Assembly (NCBI RefSeq): GCF_009901585.1
Contig: NZ_WXYO01000006.1
Coordinates: 372,001-436,000 of the forward strand
Source of the DNA: Poritiphilus flavus
Lineage (GTDB): Bacteria > Bacteroidota > Bacteroidia > Flavobacteriales > Flavobacteriaceae
Length of the DNA: 64,000 nucleotides
Reading direction: 5' to 3'
Position numbers and translations under genes: made by a program. The notes beneath the pieces are model-generated. The model searched no databases and was not told the DNA's origin. It saw nothing but the letters and a program-made list of their open reading frames with translations. Positions 35,009-44,192 of this stretch are shown here, one piece after another (position 1 is the stretch's first letter; each line of letters starts with the position of its first letter).

Positions 35009-36103
35009 ATGTCCCTTAAACAAAGTATAACAATCCTAGGCCTGTCTGTTCTTTCCTTAGTTCAAACTGCAGCCCAGGAAATGAGTTTTGAAGAATACAA
35101 TCCCGTATCCACCTTGGTTGTGCCATCTCACGAAGTACCCAGGGCAAAATTCCCCTTTATAGATATTCACAGCCATCAGTTTAGGATGGCCTCTCAGGAT
35201 CTATCCAGGCTGGTCGCGGATATGGATAAGCTAAATATGGCCGTTATGGTAAATCTAAGCGGTGGTTCGGGGGAAGGGCTTAAAGCAGCTCTGACAAACG
35301 TAAAAGAGCATTATCCCAACCGCTTTGTGGTTTTTGCCAACGTCAATTTTGATGGCGCCGGAGGAGCTGATTGGGCGAAAAATGCGGTAAGTCAACTAGA
35401 GCAGGACGTCAGGAACGGAGCAAAGGGACTTAAGGTCTACAAAAGCCTGGGATTGCGAAACAAAGATGTTGATGGTAAAAGACTGGCGGTGGATGATCCA
35501 AGGTTAGATCCAATATGGGCCAAATGTGGTGAATTAGGCATTCCGGTGTTGATCCATTCTGCCGATCCAAAATCGTTTTGGGACCCTATGGACAGTGAAA
35601 ATGAGCGATGGCTCGAGCTTAAGACCAGGCCAAGGCGTAAGCGTTCTGACACGGATCCGGCTCCCTGGCAGCAGATCATAGATGAACAACACCGCATGTT
35701 CAAAAAGCATCCCAATACCAACTTCATCAATGCACATATGGGCTGGTATGCCAACGATCTTGGAAAACTGAGCGAACTTATGGATCAAATACCCAATATG
35801 TATGTGGGTATAGCCGCAGTCATTGCAGAACTTGGAAGGCAACCCAGGAATGCCCGGGAGTTCTTTCTAAAGTATCAGGACAGGATACTATTCGGTAAAG
35901 ACAGCTGGAAGCCCGAAGAATTCCCTACTTACTTCAGGGTATTGGAGACGGATGACGAATACTTTCCATATCACAAGAAGTACCACGCCTTTTGGTCTAT
36001 GTACGGCATGAATCTTCCCGATGAAGTACTCAAAAAGGTTTATTACCAAAATGCCGGCAAACTGTTACCCGGACTGGACCTTTCCCTTTTTAGCACCAGG
36101 TAA
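35009..36103 (+). CDS. secreted amidohydrolase family protein (TIM barrel)
   Basis: 364 residues with a signal peptide (LGLSVLSLVQTAAQ). Amidohydrolase_2 motifs: FIDIHSHQFR (H-x-H metal pair), VLIHSADPKSFW, FINAHMGWYAND and ILFGKDSW (final Asp). It is probably a metal-dependent hydrolase or decarboxylase acting in the periplasm on a small cyclic or carboxylated substrate. Substrate unknown. The gene stands alone between a terminator and the sigma-factor operon. Confidence 0.86.
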   Translation: MSLKQSITILGLSVLSLVQTAAQEMSFEEYNPVSTLVVPSHEVPRAKFPFIDIHSHQFRMASQDLSRLVADMDKLNMAVMVNLSGGSGEGLKAALTNVKEHYPNRFVVFANVNFDGAGGADWAKNAVSQLEQDVRNGAKGLKVYKSLGLRNKDVDGKRLAVDDPRLDPIWAKCGELGIPVLIHSADPKSFWDPMDSENERWLELKTRPRRKRSDTDPAPWQQIIDEQHRMFKKHPNTNFINAHMGWYANDLGKLSELMDQIPNMYVGIAAVIAELGRQPRNAREFFLKYQDRILFGKDSWKPEEFPTYFRVLETDDEYFPYHKKYHAFWSMYGMNLPDEVLKKVYYQNAGKLLPGLDLSLFSTR

Positions 36104-36190
36104 TTTCCGGATGGAATACATAAAATAATTTAGCTGGTTGTGATTTTTTCCTCAATTTGAACACTAATAGGGAAAAGGCGGCCTGCATAA

Positions 36191-36679
36191 ATGACCAAAG
36201 AGCAGAAATTCACCGAGCTGATAAAGGACAATGAGGGTGTAATCTTTAAGATCACCACGGTATATACCAACAACGAGAGTGATCAGAAAGATCTGTATCA
36301 GGATATTGTGTACCAGTTGTGGAAATCCTTTGACAGCTTCAGGAACGAGTCCAAGATCAGTACGTGGATGTACAGGGTAGCTCTAAATACCGCTATTTCT
36401 CACCTCAGAAGCCGTAAGAAACAGCCTGGTGGTTCAGGAATTGATAAGATAGTGCAGCGCGCTACCGAAAATGAGGATCAGGAATTTGAAGATCGCCTTA
36501 AGATCCTATACGCCCAAATTCAAAAACTGAACGTACTGGAAAAAGGTTTAATGTTACTGCTGTTGGAGGGTAAGAAGTATCAGGAGATAGCCGAAATTAC
36601 CGGACTTACCGAATCTAATGTCGGTACCAGGATTTCCCGGATCAAACAAAAACTAAAGTCCCGCATACTTAAAAGTTAA
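36191..36679 (+). CDS. ECF-type RNA polymerase sigma factor
   Basis: 162 residues with sigma regions 2 and 4 only. Region 2 reads DQKDLYQDIVYQLWKSFDSF with KISTWMYRVALNTAI. Region 4 is LLLEGKKYQEIAEITGL, then ESNVGTRISRIKQKLK. It is followed after 4 bp by a small membrane-protein gene, a pairing often seen in Flavobacteriaceae. Its regulon is unknown. Confidence 0.93.
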   Translation: MTKEQKFTELIKDNEGVIFKITTVYTNNESDQKDLYQDIVYQLWKSFDSFRNESKISTWMYRVALNTAISHLRSRKKQPGGSGIDKIVQRATENEDQEFEDRLKILYAQIQKLNVLEKGLMLLLLEGKKYQEIAEITGLTESNVGTRISRIKQKLKSRILKS

Positions 36680-36683
36680 ATCG

Positions 36684-37292
36684 ATGGAACTGGAAGAACT
36701 AAAGAACTTGTGGACAGAACTGAGCGATGAGTTGGAGAAACAAAAAAACCTAACCGATAAAATCATTATGAATATGACACAACAACGTTATACCAATAAA
36801 TTTGAAAAGATCACCCGATATGAATCCGTCGGAGCTGTAATTTGCTTTTTAGTAGCTATAGGTATTCTGTGGAAATTTGAAGAACTGGACACCTGGTATC
36901 TAAAATTGTGCGGTGGTATAACTCTGGCATTCCTTCTAATCATGCCGGTTTTGGTACTAAGGGCGATCCATCAGATCAAAAAGCTCAATATATTGGAGCT
37001 AAACTACAGGGACACCATTGTGGCATTTGAAAAAGCGAGGAATCACCTTTTAATGATCCAACAATTTGGAATTTATCTGAGTTTTGTCTTATTTTTTACC
37101 ACCATACCGGTAGCTTCAAAGTTGTTATCGAACAAGGACTTTTTCATTATGGAAAAAGAATTCTCACTTTATGTCCTTATTGGGGTAGTAATGGTTTTCC
37201 TGTACTTCTTTGCACGATGGGGCTATCGGAGTTATAAAAAAATTACAAATTCTGCCGAAAATATCCTGAATGAACTTGATAACGGGGTTTGA
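36684..37292 (+). CDS. membrane protein paired with the ECF sigma factor (possible anti-sigma)
   Basis: 202 residues: a helical cytoplasmic N-terminus (MELEELKNLWTELSDELEKQ) and four predicted membrane helices (about 52-70, 80-100, 130-150, 165-185). The gene lies 4 bp after the sigma gene. Position and topology suggest an anti-sigma or sensor role, but there is no recognised zinc-binding anti-sigma motif. Function is otherwise unknown. Confidence 0.72.
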   Translation: MELEELKNLWTELSDELEKQKNLTDKIIMNMTQQRYTNKFEKITRYESVGAVICFLVAIGILWKFEELDTWYLKLCGGITLAFLLIMPVLVLRAIHQIKKLNILELNYRDTIVAFEKARNHLLMIQQFGIYLSFVLFFTTIPVASKLLSNKDFFIMEKEFSLYVLIGVVMVFLYFFARWGYRSYKKITNSAENILNELDNGV

Positions 37293-37339
37293 ACCGTTAG
37301 ATAGCCTTAGGCTGGATCCGGTGGCCACATTTAGATTGC

Positions 37340-37753
37340 ATGAGTACAAGCGGTTATTCCGGGACACCCCTGGCCCGTAAATTAGGTATTAAAGAAGGCT
37401 ACGATGTTTACTTCATCAACCTCCCGGAACATTATTTCATGCTTTTTGATATACTGCCCGAGGTGAATGTCATAGAAGATCCTTCTGTAGAAAGCCTGGA
37501 TTTTATTCACCTTTTCTGCACAGAAAGGGCCGCATTTGAAAAGCATGCTTTAAGAGTAAAGCCATTTCTGAAGAAAAATGGGATGTTATGGGTCAGTTGG
37601 CCCAAGGGTAGTTCAAGTATTCCTACGGATCTGGCGCGCGATCCTATCCGCAATTACCTGCTCGAGAACGGATTGGTTGATGTAAAGGTATGCTCGGTAG
37701 ATGAAGATTGGAGTGGACTCAAATTCATGTATCGAATAAAAGACAGGAAATAA
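37340..37753 (+). CDS. DUF3052 family protein
   Basis: 137 residues opening with GYSGTPLARKLGIKEGYDVYF-type sequence and containing FLKKNGMLWVSWPKGSSS and VKVCSVDEDWSGLKF, the hallmarks of DUF3052. The fold is a small Rossmann-like domain that lacks a clear SAM motif. Function unknown. A 16-codon frame begins inside its stop codon but is probably not a gene. Confidence 0.85.
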   Translation: MSTSGYSGTPLARKLGIKEGYDVYFINLPEHYFMLFDILPEVNVIEDPSVESLDFIHLFCTERAAFEKHALRVKPFLKKNGMLWVSWPKGSSSIPTDLARDPIRNYLLENGLVDVKVCSVDEDWSGLKFMYRIKDRK

Positions 37754-37808
37754 TGATAAATTACCTTAATGCCCTCTCCATCCTGCTGTTGGGATTTAAA
37801 TAATCAGA

Positions 37809-39149
37809 ATGGCTCATATCGCGATAATCACTTCAGGTTCCATAGGTTTTCTCAATGCGAGTTTCGAGCTAATGTCCCGTTTACAAGAAGAAGGTCATCA
37901 GCTAACCTGCCTCAGTTGCCTGGATGTGAGGTCCAGGGTGGAAGAGCAGGGTTTTCCTTATATGCAGCTCCCCGAGATCAACTTTTATCCTGTTCTTAAA
38001 GGCCCGGACGGAAAAGAGGCCAAAGGCTGGAAAGCCAGGTTCAGGCTCCATCTGAAGCGTTCAAAATACCTGAGTGAGCAGGGGAGGGAGCTACTGGGGC
38101 TGGACGAGTTTAAATCGAAACTACAGCAACTACATCCTGATTTTGCCCTGGTGAATATGGAGCTGCATGAGGCCATCTTTACACTGATGGATTTAAAGAT
38201 CCCGTTCAAACTTCTGAGTTCCTGGTATAATTTCTACAGAATAAAAGGCCTGCCTCCTATAAGACGTTTGATCATTCCCGGCCAGGGGTTCCAGGGAAGC
38301 GCCCCGGGTATAGCTCACGGTTGGGCCTTCGTCAAGGCCAAGATCTACGGTAGATACCTCTTTGACATGCTGCAATTCCGAAATTACAGAAGAGTTCTCT
38401 TAAAAAAATATGCCAGGCAACTAGGTTATCCGACAGCAAACCTGATCCACCGGAATTTCCCTTCGATTTACATCCATAAAAGGCTTCCAATACTGACAAT
38501 GACCTTAAAGGAATTGGAATTTCCACACGACTCTCCGGATCGCTTTAGCTATTTGGGACCGATGGTATTTGAAAAGCGGCAGGACAAAGTCTCTCCGGAG
38601 ACCCAGGAAAAATTACGGCACATCTTCGAGCGTAAAAAAGCTTCGGGTTCCCGGCTCATTTATTGTTCTGTTAGCTCAAACAAACGGGCAGACGCTGACT
38701 TTTTGAAAAATGTTATAGAAGCTGTGAGAGGCGTGAAAAGTTGGCTCTTGGTGATGACAACAGGAGGAAAGATCCCGGAATCCTTTTCTAAAGACCTTCC
38801 GGATAACGTCTATGTGTTTAACTGGCTGCCCCAATTGCAGGTGCTGAAGGAAGCTGATTGCAGTATTAACCACGGCGGTGGACATGCCATCAGTGAGTGT
38901 ATCCATTTTTCTGTACCCATGTTGATCTTTTCCGGCGGGGAATACGATCAGAATGGTTGCGCTGCGCGAATTAGCTATCACGGCTTAGGGATTCTCGGGG
39001 ATACGAAGCAGGACGATGCTAACGCCATCCAACAAAAAATCGAAGAAATACTTCAGAATAAAAAATATCAGGAGAAGATGGAGCAGATGAACCTGCTTTA
39101 TAAGCAGTATAGATCCAGGACATTGAGCCCACTGATCTTGTCCGAATGA
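37809..39149 (+). CDS. GT1-family glycosyltransferase (UDP-glycosyltransferase-like)
   Basis: 446 residues of GT-B fold. N-terminal IAIITSGSIGFLNASFELM resembles macrolide-type and UGT proteins. The C-terminal donor motif is INHGGGHAISECIHFSVPML with GGEYDQNGCAAR. Such enzymes glycosylate small molecules such as lipids, carotenoids and natural products. It is convergent with the PPTase gene of the NRPS locus, so tailoring of that product is possible, but zeaxanthin-type or lipid glycosylation is equally possible. Confidence 0.84.
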   Translation: MAHIAIITSGSIGFLNASFELMSRLQEEGHQLTCLSCLDVRSRVEEQGFPYMQLPEINFYPVLKGPDGKEAKGWKARFRLHLKRSKYLSEQGRELLGLDEFKSKLQQLHPDFALVNMELHEAIFTLMDLKIPFKLLSSWYNFYRIKGLPPIRRLIIPGQGFQGSAPGIAHGWAFVKAKIYGRYLFDMLQFRNYRRVLLKKYARQLGYPTANLIHRNFPSIYIHKRLPILTMTLKELEFPHDSPDRFSYLGPMVFEKRQDKVSPETQEKLRHIFERKKASGSRLIYCSVSSNKRADADFLKNVIEAVRGVKSWLLVMTTGGKIPESFSKDLPDNVYVFNWLPQLQVLKEADCSINHGGGHAISECIHFSVPMLIFSGGEYDQNGCAARISYHGLGILGDTKQDDANAIQQKIEEILQNKKYQEKMEQMNLLYKQYRSRTLSPLILSE

Positions 39150-39167
39150 TGTTTGAGGATTCAGAAT

Positions 39168-39884
39168 TTATAAGAAAGTGGACTCCCACGGCTTAAAGCG
39201 GATCTCAGTTTCCCTGTCCCTGATGGCCACTGCGGCCAGGTGTTCCTCATCCAGCCTGTGTGAACGCATTTGCCAGTGAACTCTTTCGTCAGCCTCCCAC
39301 AAGGTTTCCAATAGTTCGGCTTCCTGATCATCTTCCATTGAGACTGCAAAAGCGTCCAGAGGAAAACTCAAACCCGTTCCCAGGGCTTTTATGATGGCTT
39401 CTTTGCGCGTCCAACATCTGTAAAAAGCCGGGATCTGTTCATTTTTTGGGAATTTACCCAATCTTTCTACCTCTTTGGACGAGAAGAAATTCTGAGCAAT
39501 GGAAAGCGGTTGCAGTTCCGGATTGAGAAATTCAACATCCACCCCAATTTCGGTATCCCGATGAAAGCCCAGTACCGCATAGGATCCGGAATGCCCCACA
39601 TTGAATTGGATGGAGTGATTTCCGTGAAGTGAGGGTTTCTGATAGGCGCTGTATTCAAATTCAACAGCCTCGGGATCTGTGTTTAAATATTTACCCAACA
39701 ATGTGCGTAGTACTCCTCGGGTAAGTATAAAGCGATGTTGGTCTTTGGTAAATTTAAATTTTTCTGATCGTTCTACTTCTGCTTGGGATAGTGTGCTCTT
39801 GAGTAAATCTAAATGAGGCAGGGCATCATTAAAGGGCAGTATCCAGATGATTGCTATGTTTCGTTCTAGATCACTAAGCACCAC
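39168..39884 (-). CDS. Sfp-type 4'-phosphopantetheinyl transferase
   Basis: 238 residues. The PPTase motifs are IGVDVEFLNPE (metal-binding Asp) and CWTRKEAIIKALGTG (W-x-x-K-E-A), with IQFNVGHSGSYAVLGF before them. It loads phosphopantetheine onto carrier domains. It is the last gene of the minus-strand NRPS operon, 10 bp after the T-TE gene, so its targets are most likely the carrier domains at 40.8 kb, 47.4 kb and 51.6 kb. Confidence 0.93.
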   Translation of the reverse strand: MVLSDLERNIAIIWILPFNDALPHLDLLKSTLSQAEVERSEKFKFTKDQHRFILTRGVLRTLLGKYLNTDPEAVEFEYSAYQKPSLHGNHSIQFNVGHSGSYAVLGFHRDTEIGVDVEFLNPELQPLSIAQNFFSSKEVERLGKFPKNEQIPAFYRCWTRKEAIIKALGTGLSFPLDAFAVSMEDDQEAELLETLWEADERVHWQMRSHRLDEEHLAAVAIRDRETEIRFKPWESTFL

Positions 39885-39894
39885 GAAAACAGTT

Positions 39895-41235
39895 TTAGGA
39901 ATTCCTTTCCAGAATACACTCTTCTATCTTTTTGGCAACGTATGGAACGTCGGATTTTTCAAATAGGGTCCTGTGATTGCCCTTAGTATGCAATACTTTA
40001 ATATCCGCGTCGATCTCCTCTTTCCAGGAATTCAGGATCATGGTATTTATCCTTTCGTCCGGTTTGTTGGTAAGTATCAATGAAATTCCTGTATTGTGAG
40101 GCTTCCAATCGTAAGCTAAACAAACTTTAACGAGATTGGTTCTGAGCTTTTCCAGGGCCTTTTGATCATCGTTGCCAAACCATTTGATAAGTGTTGGACG
40201 GATCATCCAGATCCGGTCTTCTATCATAAATCGAATGGTTTTAAACGGATTCCTGAAGAAGCGCTTTATAAAGCCTGACACCCTTAGCTTAAGCCGGTCC
40301 GGCGAATTCAGGCTCCAGGGCCGTACCATGGTATCCACAACGATCAGATTGTAATCCAGGCCTTGCCGCTTCATTTGTATGGCCATTTCATGACCCACTG
40401 CGGCACTGAAACAATATACCATCACATTATAGGGGCCAACAGGCTGTACGGATCGCATGGCACGGATGTAATCCGAAGTCATTTCTTCAATACTTCCATG
40501 CAACTGTTTTTCCCCGTAAAGCCCGGAAGGCTGTATAGCGTAAAGCGGTCTTTCCGGATCAATATGCTCAGTTAGTTTGTTGTAGAAGAAGACATGGCCT
40601 CCTCCTGCATGAATACAGAACAGAGGTGCTTTGCTGCCTTCCTTGCGAAGGGCGACAAGATAATCCCATTGTTCCTTTTCTCCTTTATGGTCCGAAATGA
40701 AAGCCGCCAGCGATTCAATGGTCTGATGATCAAACAACTGATTTGGTGATAACATGATCCCTATATCCCTTGCTTTTGCAATAAGCTGGATGCTCATCAG
40801 TGAATCTCCCCCAATATCAAAGAAGTTTTCTCTGATTCCCACGGCCTCAAGGTTGAGAACCTCTTTCCAAAGATCCGAAAGCTTTTCTTCTACCTCAGTC
40901 AATGGTCGGGACAGTTCTTCCTCCGGCCTGGTCAGCTTTTCGGATCGGATTTTTTTAAGAGCCCTTTTGTCTACCTTCCCGTTTGGTAGTAATGGGAATT
41001 CAGGGATCTCCACGATTGCCGATGGAAGCATATAATCAGGTAGACGATCTTGAATATCAGATCTTAACTCGTTAATATCCAAACCCTTATCTGCGGTAAT
41101 ATAAGCGCGAAGTCTTTTCTTATTTCCTGTTGAGGATGCCCCGTTCTCGCCGTTCTGCCACTCTTTTATGCGATAGAACAGTAATTCGCGGTCCTTGTCC
41201 GTTAAAGCTTTTAGATCTTCCAGAAATGCCCCCAC
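39895..41235 (-). CDS. NRPS fragment: end of A domain, carrier domain and thioesterase
   Basis: 446 residues from a GTG at 41235. Residues 1-40 are helical and not part of a normal A domain. Residues 41-95 are the C-terminal subdomain of an adenylation domain with the A10 motif LPNGKVDKRAL. A carrier domain follows (FFDIGGDSLMSIQ, Ser145). A type I thioesterase is at 200-446 (nucleophile Ser277 in VYCFSAAVG, Asp301, His near 425 in GNHRTLF). The A domain core lies in the upstream ORF, in another frame. The thioesterase releases the finished peptide. The nucleophile elbow lacks the first Gly of G-x-S-x-G. Confidence 0.88.
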   Translation of the reverse strand: MGAFLEDLKALTDKDRELLFYRIKEWQNGENGASSTGNKKRLRAYITADKGLDINELRSDIQDRLPDYMLPSAIVEIPEFPLLPNGKVDKRALKKIRSEKLTRPEEELSRPLTEVEEKLSDLWKEVLNLEAVGIRENFFDIGGDSLMSIQLIAKARDIGIMLSPNQLFDHQTIESLAAFISDHKGEKEQWDYLVALRKEGSKAPLFCIHAGGGHVFFYNKLTEHIDPERPLYAIQPSGLYGEKQLHGSIEEMTSDYIRAMRSVQPVGPYNVMVYCFSAAVGHEMAIQMKRQGLDYNLIVVDTMVRPWSLNSPDRLKLRVSGFIKRFFRNPFKTIRFMIEDRIWMIRPTLIKWFGNDDQKALEKLRTNLVKVCLAYDWKPHNTGISLILTNKPDERINTMILNSWKEEIDADIKVLHTKGNHRTLFEKSDVPYVAKKIEECILERNS

Positions 41236-41239
41236 AACC

Positions 41240-44179
41240 TTAGTTTTGTTTTGTTTCCGCCAGTTTTTGTAATACGAATTCCTTTTCCGCTTCGCTAAGT
41301 GAAGTTACCGATTTTAAAAGTATCAGGCGTGTTTTTTCATCCATAGACTTCATAAATTCCTCCAGGTCTTCGGCCGAAGGCACTGCCTGAACAGTACTTT
41401 CCGTATTGGGGACGTCCTCGGCCAGCACCACCGCTCCGGTAACCAACTTGTTGTTCATCAAGGCATTTTCAATCTCATCCAACTCTACTCGATATCCCCT
41501 TATTTTAACCTGCTGGTCCTTTCTGCCGATGAATTCTATTAGCCCGTCCTTTCTATATTTCCCCAGGTCACCCGTTCGGTACAGACGTTCCCCGGCAACA
41601 CCTTTGAAAGGATTCTCGACAAAAAAGTCGCTATTGAGATCATCCCTTTTCAGGTAGCCGGAGGTGAGACCGGGCCCACCTACAAAGATCTCGCCAATTC
41701 CGCCGGGAGGGACAAGGTTTAGATTTTCGTCTAATAAAACAACCTGGGCAGACGCTACCGGACGCCCAATTGGAATTTCGTTAACGGTATCTTCTTTTTT
41801 TATTTGATGAGCGATACACCATACGGTTGCCTCGGTAGGCCCGTACTCATTGTAAAGCTTAATTCCTGAGGTTTTCTCAAAATGTCGCTCAACCAGAGCT
41901 GTAGGGCAGGATTCTCCGGCCACAATGACGGACCTTAAGACAGCCAAATCCTCTGCTTTCCCGAATTCCAGCAATAATCCATATAGGGATGGCAACATAA
42001 GCGTGTGGCTTACGTCATTTTTGCGGATCAGCTCGGAAAGCCGATCAATATCCTGTTCTATTCTCTTTTCGGATACTACCAAAGTTCCACCTGTACATAA
42101 GGTCCAGAAAATACCGGCTTTGGAGCTGTCAAAGGAAACCGAAGACATCAGCAGGAATACTTCCGGGCGCTCAGGATAAAAGGTAAGTCGGCCTTCCGTA
42201 GACCGGATTATGTTCCCATGTGTTATGGGCACCCCCTTGGGTCGACCTGTGCTGCCCGAAGTAAAGATCACATAGGCAAGATCAGATGGCTTAACCTGAG
42301 GCAGATCTTGTTTTTCAAAGGAATGCTCAGCTTCGGATTGATCAGCTACAAACAACCTAACTCCGGAATTTGCAAAGCGTTCTTTAAGATCTCCTTCTAC
42401 AAGAACGTACTCACAATCCGAATCTTCCAGCATAAAACTTATTCGCTGCTCCGGATACTCAGGATCAATTGGCATATAGGCGCATCCGGCCTTTAAAATT
42501 GCCAGCAAGCCTATAACCATCTCCAGGGATCGGTCTATACACAATCCAACAATCTTGTTTTCACCCCGGGTATGTTCAAAGATGGTCAGGGCGAGTTCTG
42601 TTGCCCTTTGCTCCATTTCAGAGTAGCTGATACCGTGATCTCCGAAAACCAGAGCTTGCGCATCCGGCCTTTTACTCGCTTGTTCTTCTATGATGTCGTG
42701 TATGGCCGCGTAACTGTTGTAAGGTCCTTTTTCTTCTTTTGAGGTACTTAGAAAACTTTGCCGCTCTTTGTCGGTGAGCATGGGTATTTCGGTAAGGGAC
42801 CTTTGTGGCTTGTCAGCGATACCCTCCAGAAGCAAAGTGTAGTGATCTAAAAACTGCTCAATGGTGCTCTGTTCAAAAATGTCCGTGCTGTATTCAAAAT
42901 AGGGGGATAGTATCCCATTTTCGTTAGACATATACAGCGTAAGATCGAACTTGGACACTCCGGCGCCATAGAAAGCATGGTCTGCACTGAGACCTGCGGT
43001 AGTAAAGGGACTGTCCGGTACCGCGTGATAAATGAACATGGCCCGGAAAAATGGATTCTCGTTGAGAGAACGCTCCGGCTTCAGTTCGCGCACCAGTACC
43101 TCAAAAGGGACTTCCGCATTTGCGAAGGCCTCCAGGGTTGCTACCTTTACTTGCTGAACGAGTTCCCTAAAAGATGCGGAGGGATCAATCTTTTGACGTA
43201 TCACCACGGTCTCATCAAAAAATCCCATGACATCTTCCAATGATTTTTGATTCCTGATAGAAACCGGGGATCCCACCAAAATATCTTTTTCCGAGCTATA
43301 ACGCCAAAGCATCAGATAGAATGCGGATAACAGCAGTACATAAGGGGTCGTTCCCAGGCTTGTTGCCAGATCAAGTATTTCCTTAGACAGTTCTCTGCTC
43401 AGATCCCTGCGAATTGTATTACCTCTAAAGGTATACTGAGGTGGAGGAAGATGATCTGTGGGAAGATAAAGTTTTGGGATCTCTCCAGACAGTTTGTTTT
43501 TCCAATATGCCAGTTGGTTGGGATCAATACCCTTTTTTTGTTGCCAATAAGCGTAGTCCGTAAACTGAAGTTGGTCCTCCGGGACTACGGACTGTATTGG
43601 CAATGTTTCATCGGCGTAGAAAGCCGCGATCTGATCAGCCAAAAGGGACATAGACCATTTGTCCACGATGATGTGATGCATGGTGATGAGCAATTCGTGC
43701 TCCTCTGCACCTAATACAATCAAAGTGGCTCTTATGAGCGGGGGCTTGTCGAGATAGAAATCCGTGGCGGCTTCCTTATCCAGTATCGCTTTTCTCTCCG
43801 CTGCCTTATCGGCCTCAGCAAGTCCGGACAAATCGTGTTGAGTGACAGGAAGCGTTGTGGCATCCTGGACCTTCTGATATACGGTATTCTCCTCAAGGAA
43901 ATAGGAGGTTCTGAGCACATCATTTGCCTCATAAACCTTTTGAAGGCTTTTGAGCAATGTGGCAACCGATAGGGGCCCCTTAAAAGTAAATAGTTCCGAA
44001 AAATTATAAACCGGATTTTCAGGATATAACTGTTGCAGGAACCACAGCCTTTGCTGCCCGTAGGACGCCGGGATCCTGACGTTCTCCGGTGCCCTGGTTA
44101 TGCCAGGGGTAACGGCCGTTTCCTTTTGCCGCTCCTTCCATCGTTTTAGAATAGAACTTTCTTCCTGATGGTCTTTCAT
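41240..44179 (-). CDS. NRPS: condensation and adenylation domains (A domain incomplete)
   Basis: 979 residues. The C domain covers about 35-470 with LITMHHIIVDKWS (catalytic His169, Asp173; Lys replaces the usual Gly after Asp). The A domain runs from about 490 with AYVIFTSGSTGRPKG (636-650), YNEYGPTEATVWC and IRGYRVELDEIENAL. After the A8 region it changes into about 50 helical residues ending LSEAEKEFVLQKLAETKQN and stops, without A10 or a carrier. Both are in the next ORF 4 bp away. A pentamer repeat at the junction suggests a frameshift or slippage site. Substrate code not derived. Confidence 0.9.
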   Translation of the reverse strand: MKDHQEESSILKRWKERQKETAVTPGITRAPENVRIPASYGQQRLWFLQQLYPENPVYNFSELFTFKGPLSVATLLKSLQKVYEANDVLRTSYFLEENTVYQKVQDATTLPVTQHDLSGLAEADKAAERKAILDKEAATDFYLDKPPLIRATLIVLGAEEHELLITMHHIIVDKWSMSLLADQIAAFYADETLPIQSVVPEDQLQFTDYAYWQQKKGIDPNQLAYWKNKLSGEIPKLYLPTDHLPPPQYTFRGNTIRRDLSRELSKEILDLATSLGTTPYVLLLSAFYLMLWRYSSEKDILVGSPVSIRNQKSLEDVMGFFDETVVIRQKIDPSASFRELVQQVKVATLEAFANAEVPFEVLVRELKPERSLNENPFFRAMFIYHAVPDSPFTTAGLSADHAFYGAGVSKFDLTLYMSNENGILSPYFEYSTDIFEQSTIEQFLDHYTLLLEGIADKPQRSLTEIPMLTDKERQSFLSTSKEEKGPYNSYAAIHDIIEEQASKRPDAQALVFGDHGISYSEMEQRATELALTIFEHTRGENKIVGLCIDRSLEMVIGLLAILKAGCAYMPIDPEYPEQRISFMLEDSDCEYVLVEGDLKERFANSGVRLFVADQSEAEHSFEKQDLPQVKPSDLAYVIFTSGSTGRPKGVPITHGNIIRSTEGRLTFYPERPEVFLLMSSVSFDSSKAGIFWTLCTGGTLVVSEKRIEQDIDRLSELIRKNDVSHTLMLPSLYGLLLEFGKAEDLAVLRSVIVAGESCPTALVERHFEKTSGIKLYNEYGPTEATVWCIAHQIKKEDTVNEIPIGRPVASAQVVLLDENLNLVPPGGIGEIFVGGPGLTSGYLKRDDLNSDFFVENPFKGVAGERLYRTGDLGKYRKDGLIEFIGRKDQQVKIRGYRVELDEIENALMNNKLVTGAVVLAEDVPNTESTVQAVPSAEDLEEFMKSMDEKTRLILLKSVTSLSEAEKEFVLQKLAETKQN
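41241..41256 (-). repeat. AAAAC pentamer repeat at the NRPS frame break
   Basis: On the coding strand the stop of the C-A gene lies in GAAACAAAACAAAACTAAGG, nearly three AAAAC units. Adding one 5-bp unit shifts the frame by +2 and joins the C-A frame to the A10-T-TE frame without any stop. Confidence 0.7.
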
Positions 44180-44192
44180 TGGGGTGCAATCA

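Noticed and set aside
37753-37803. 16-codon frame starting inside the stop of the DUF3052 gene (MINYLNALSILLLGFK)
   Set aside because: Too short to support without conservation data; it may be a chance frame or leader for the glycosyltransferase gene.
37340-39149. DUF3052 and GT1 genes as certain members of the NRPS cluster
   Set aside because: They are on the opposite strand, convergent with the PPTase gene, and have plausible unrelated roles; tailoring by the GT remains only a possibility.
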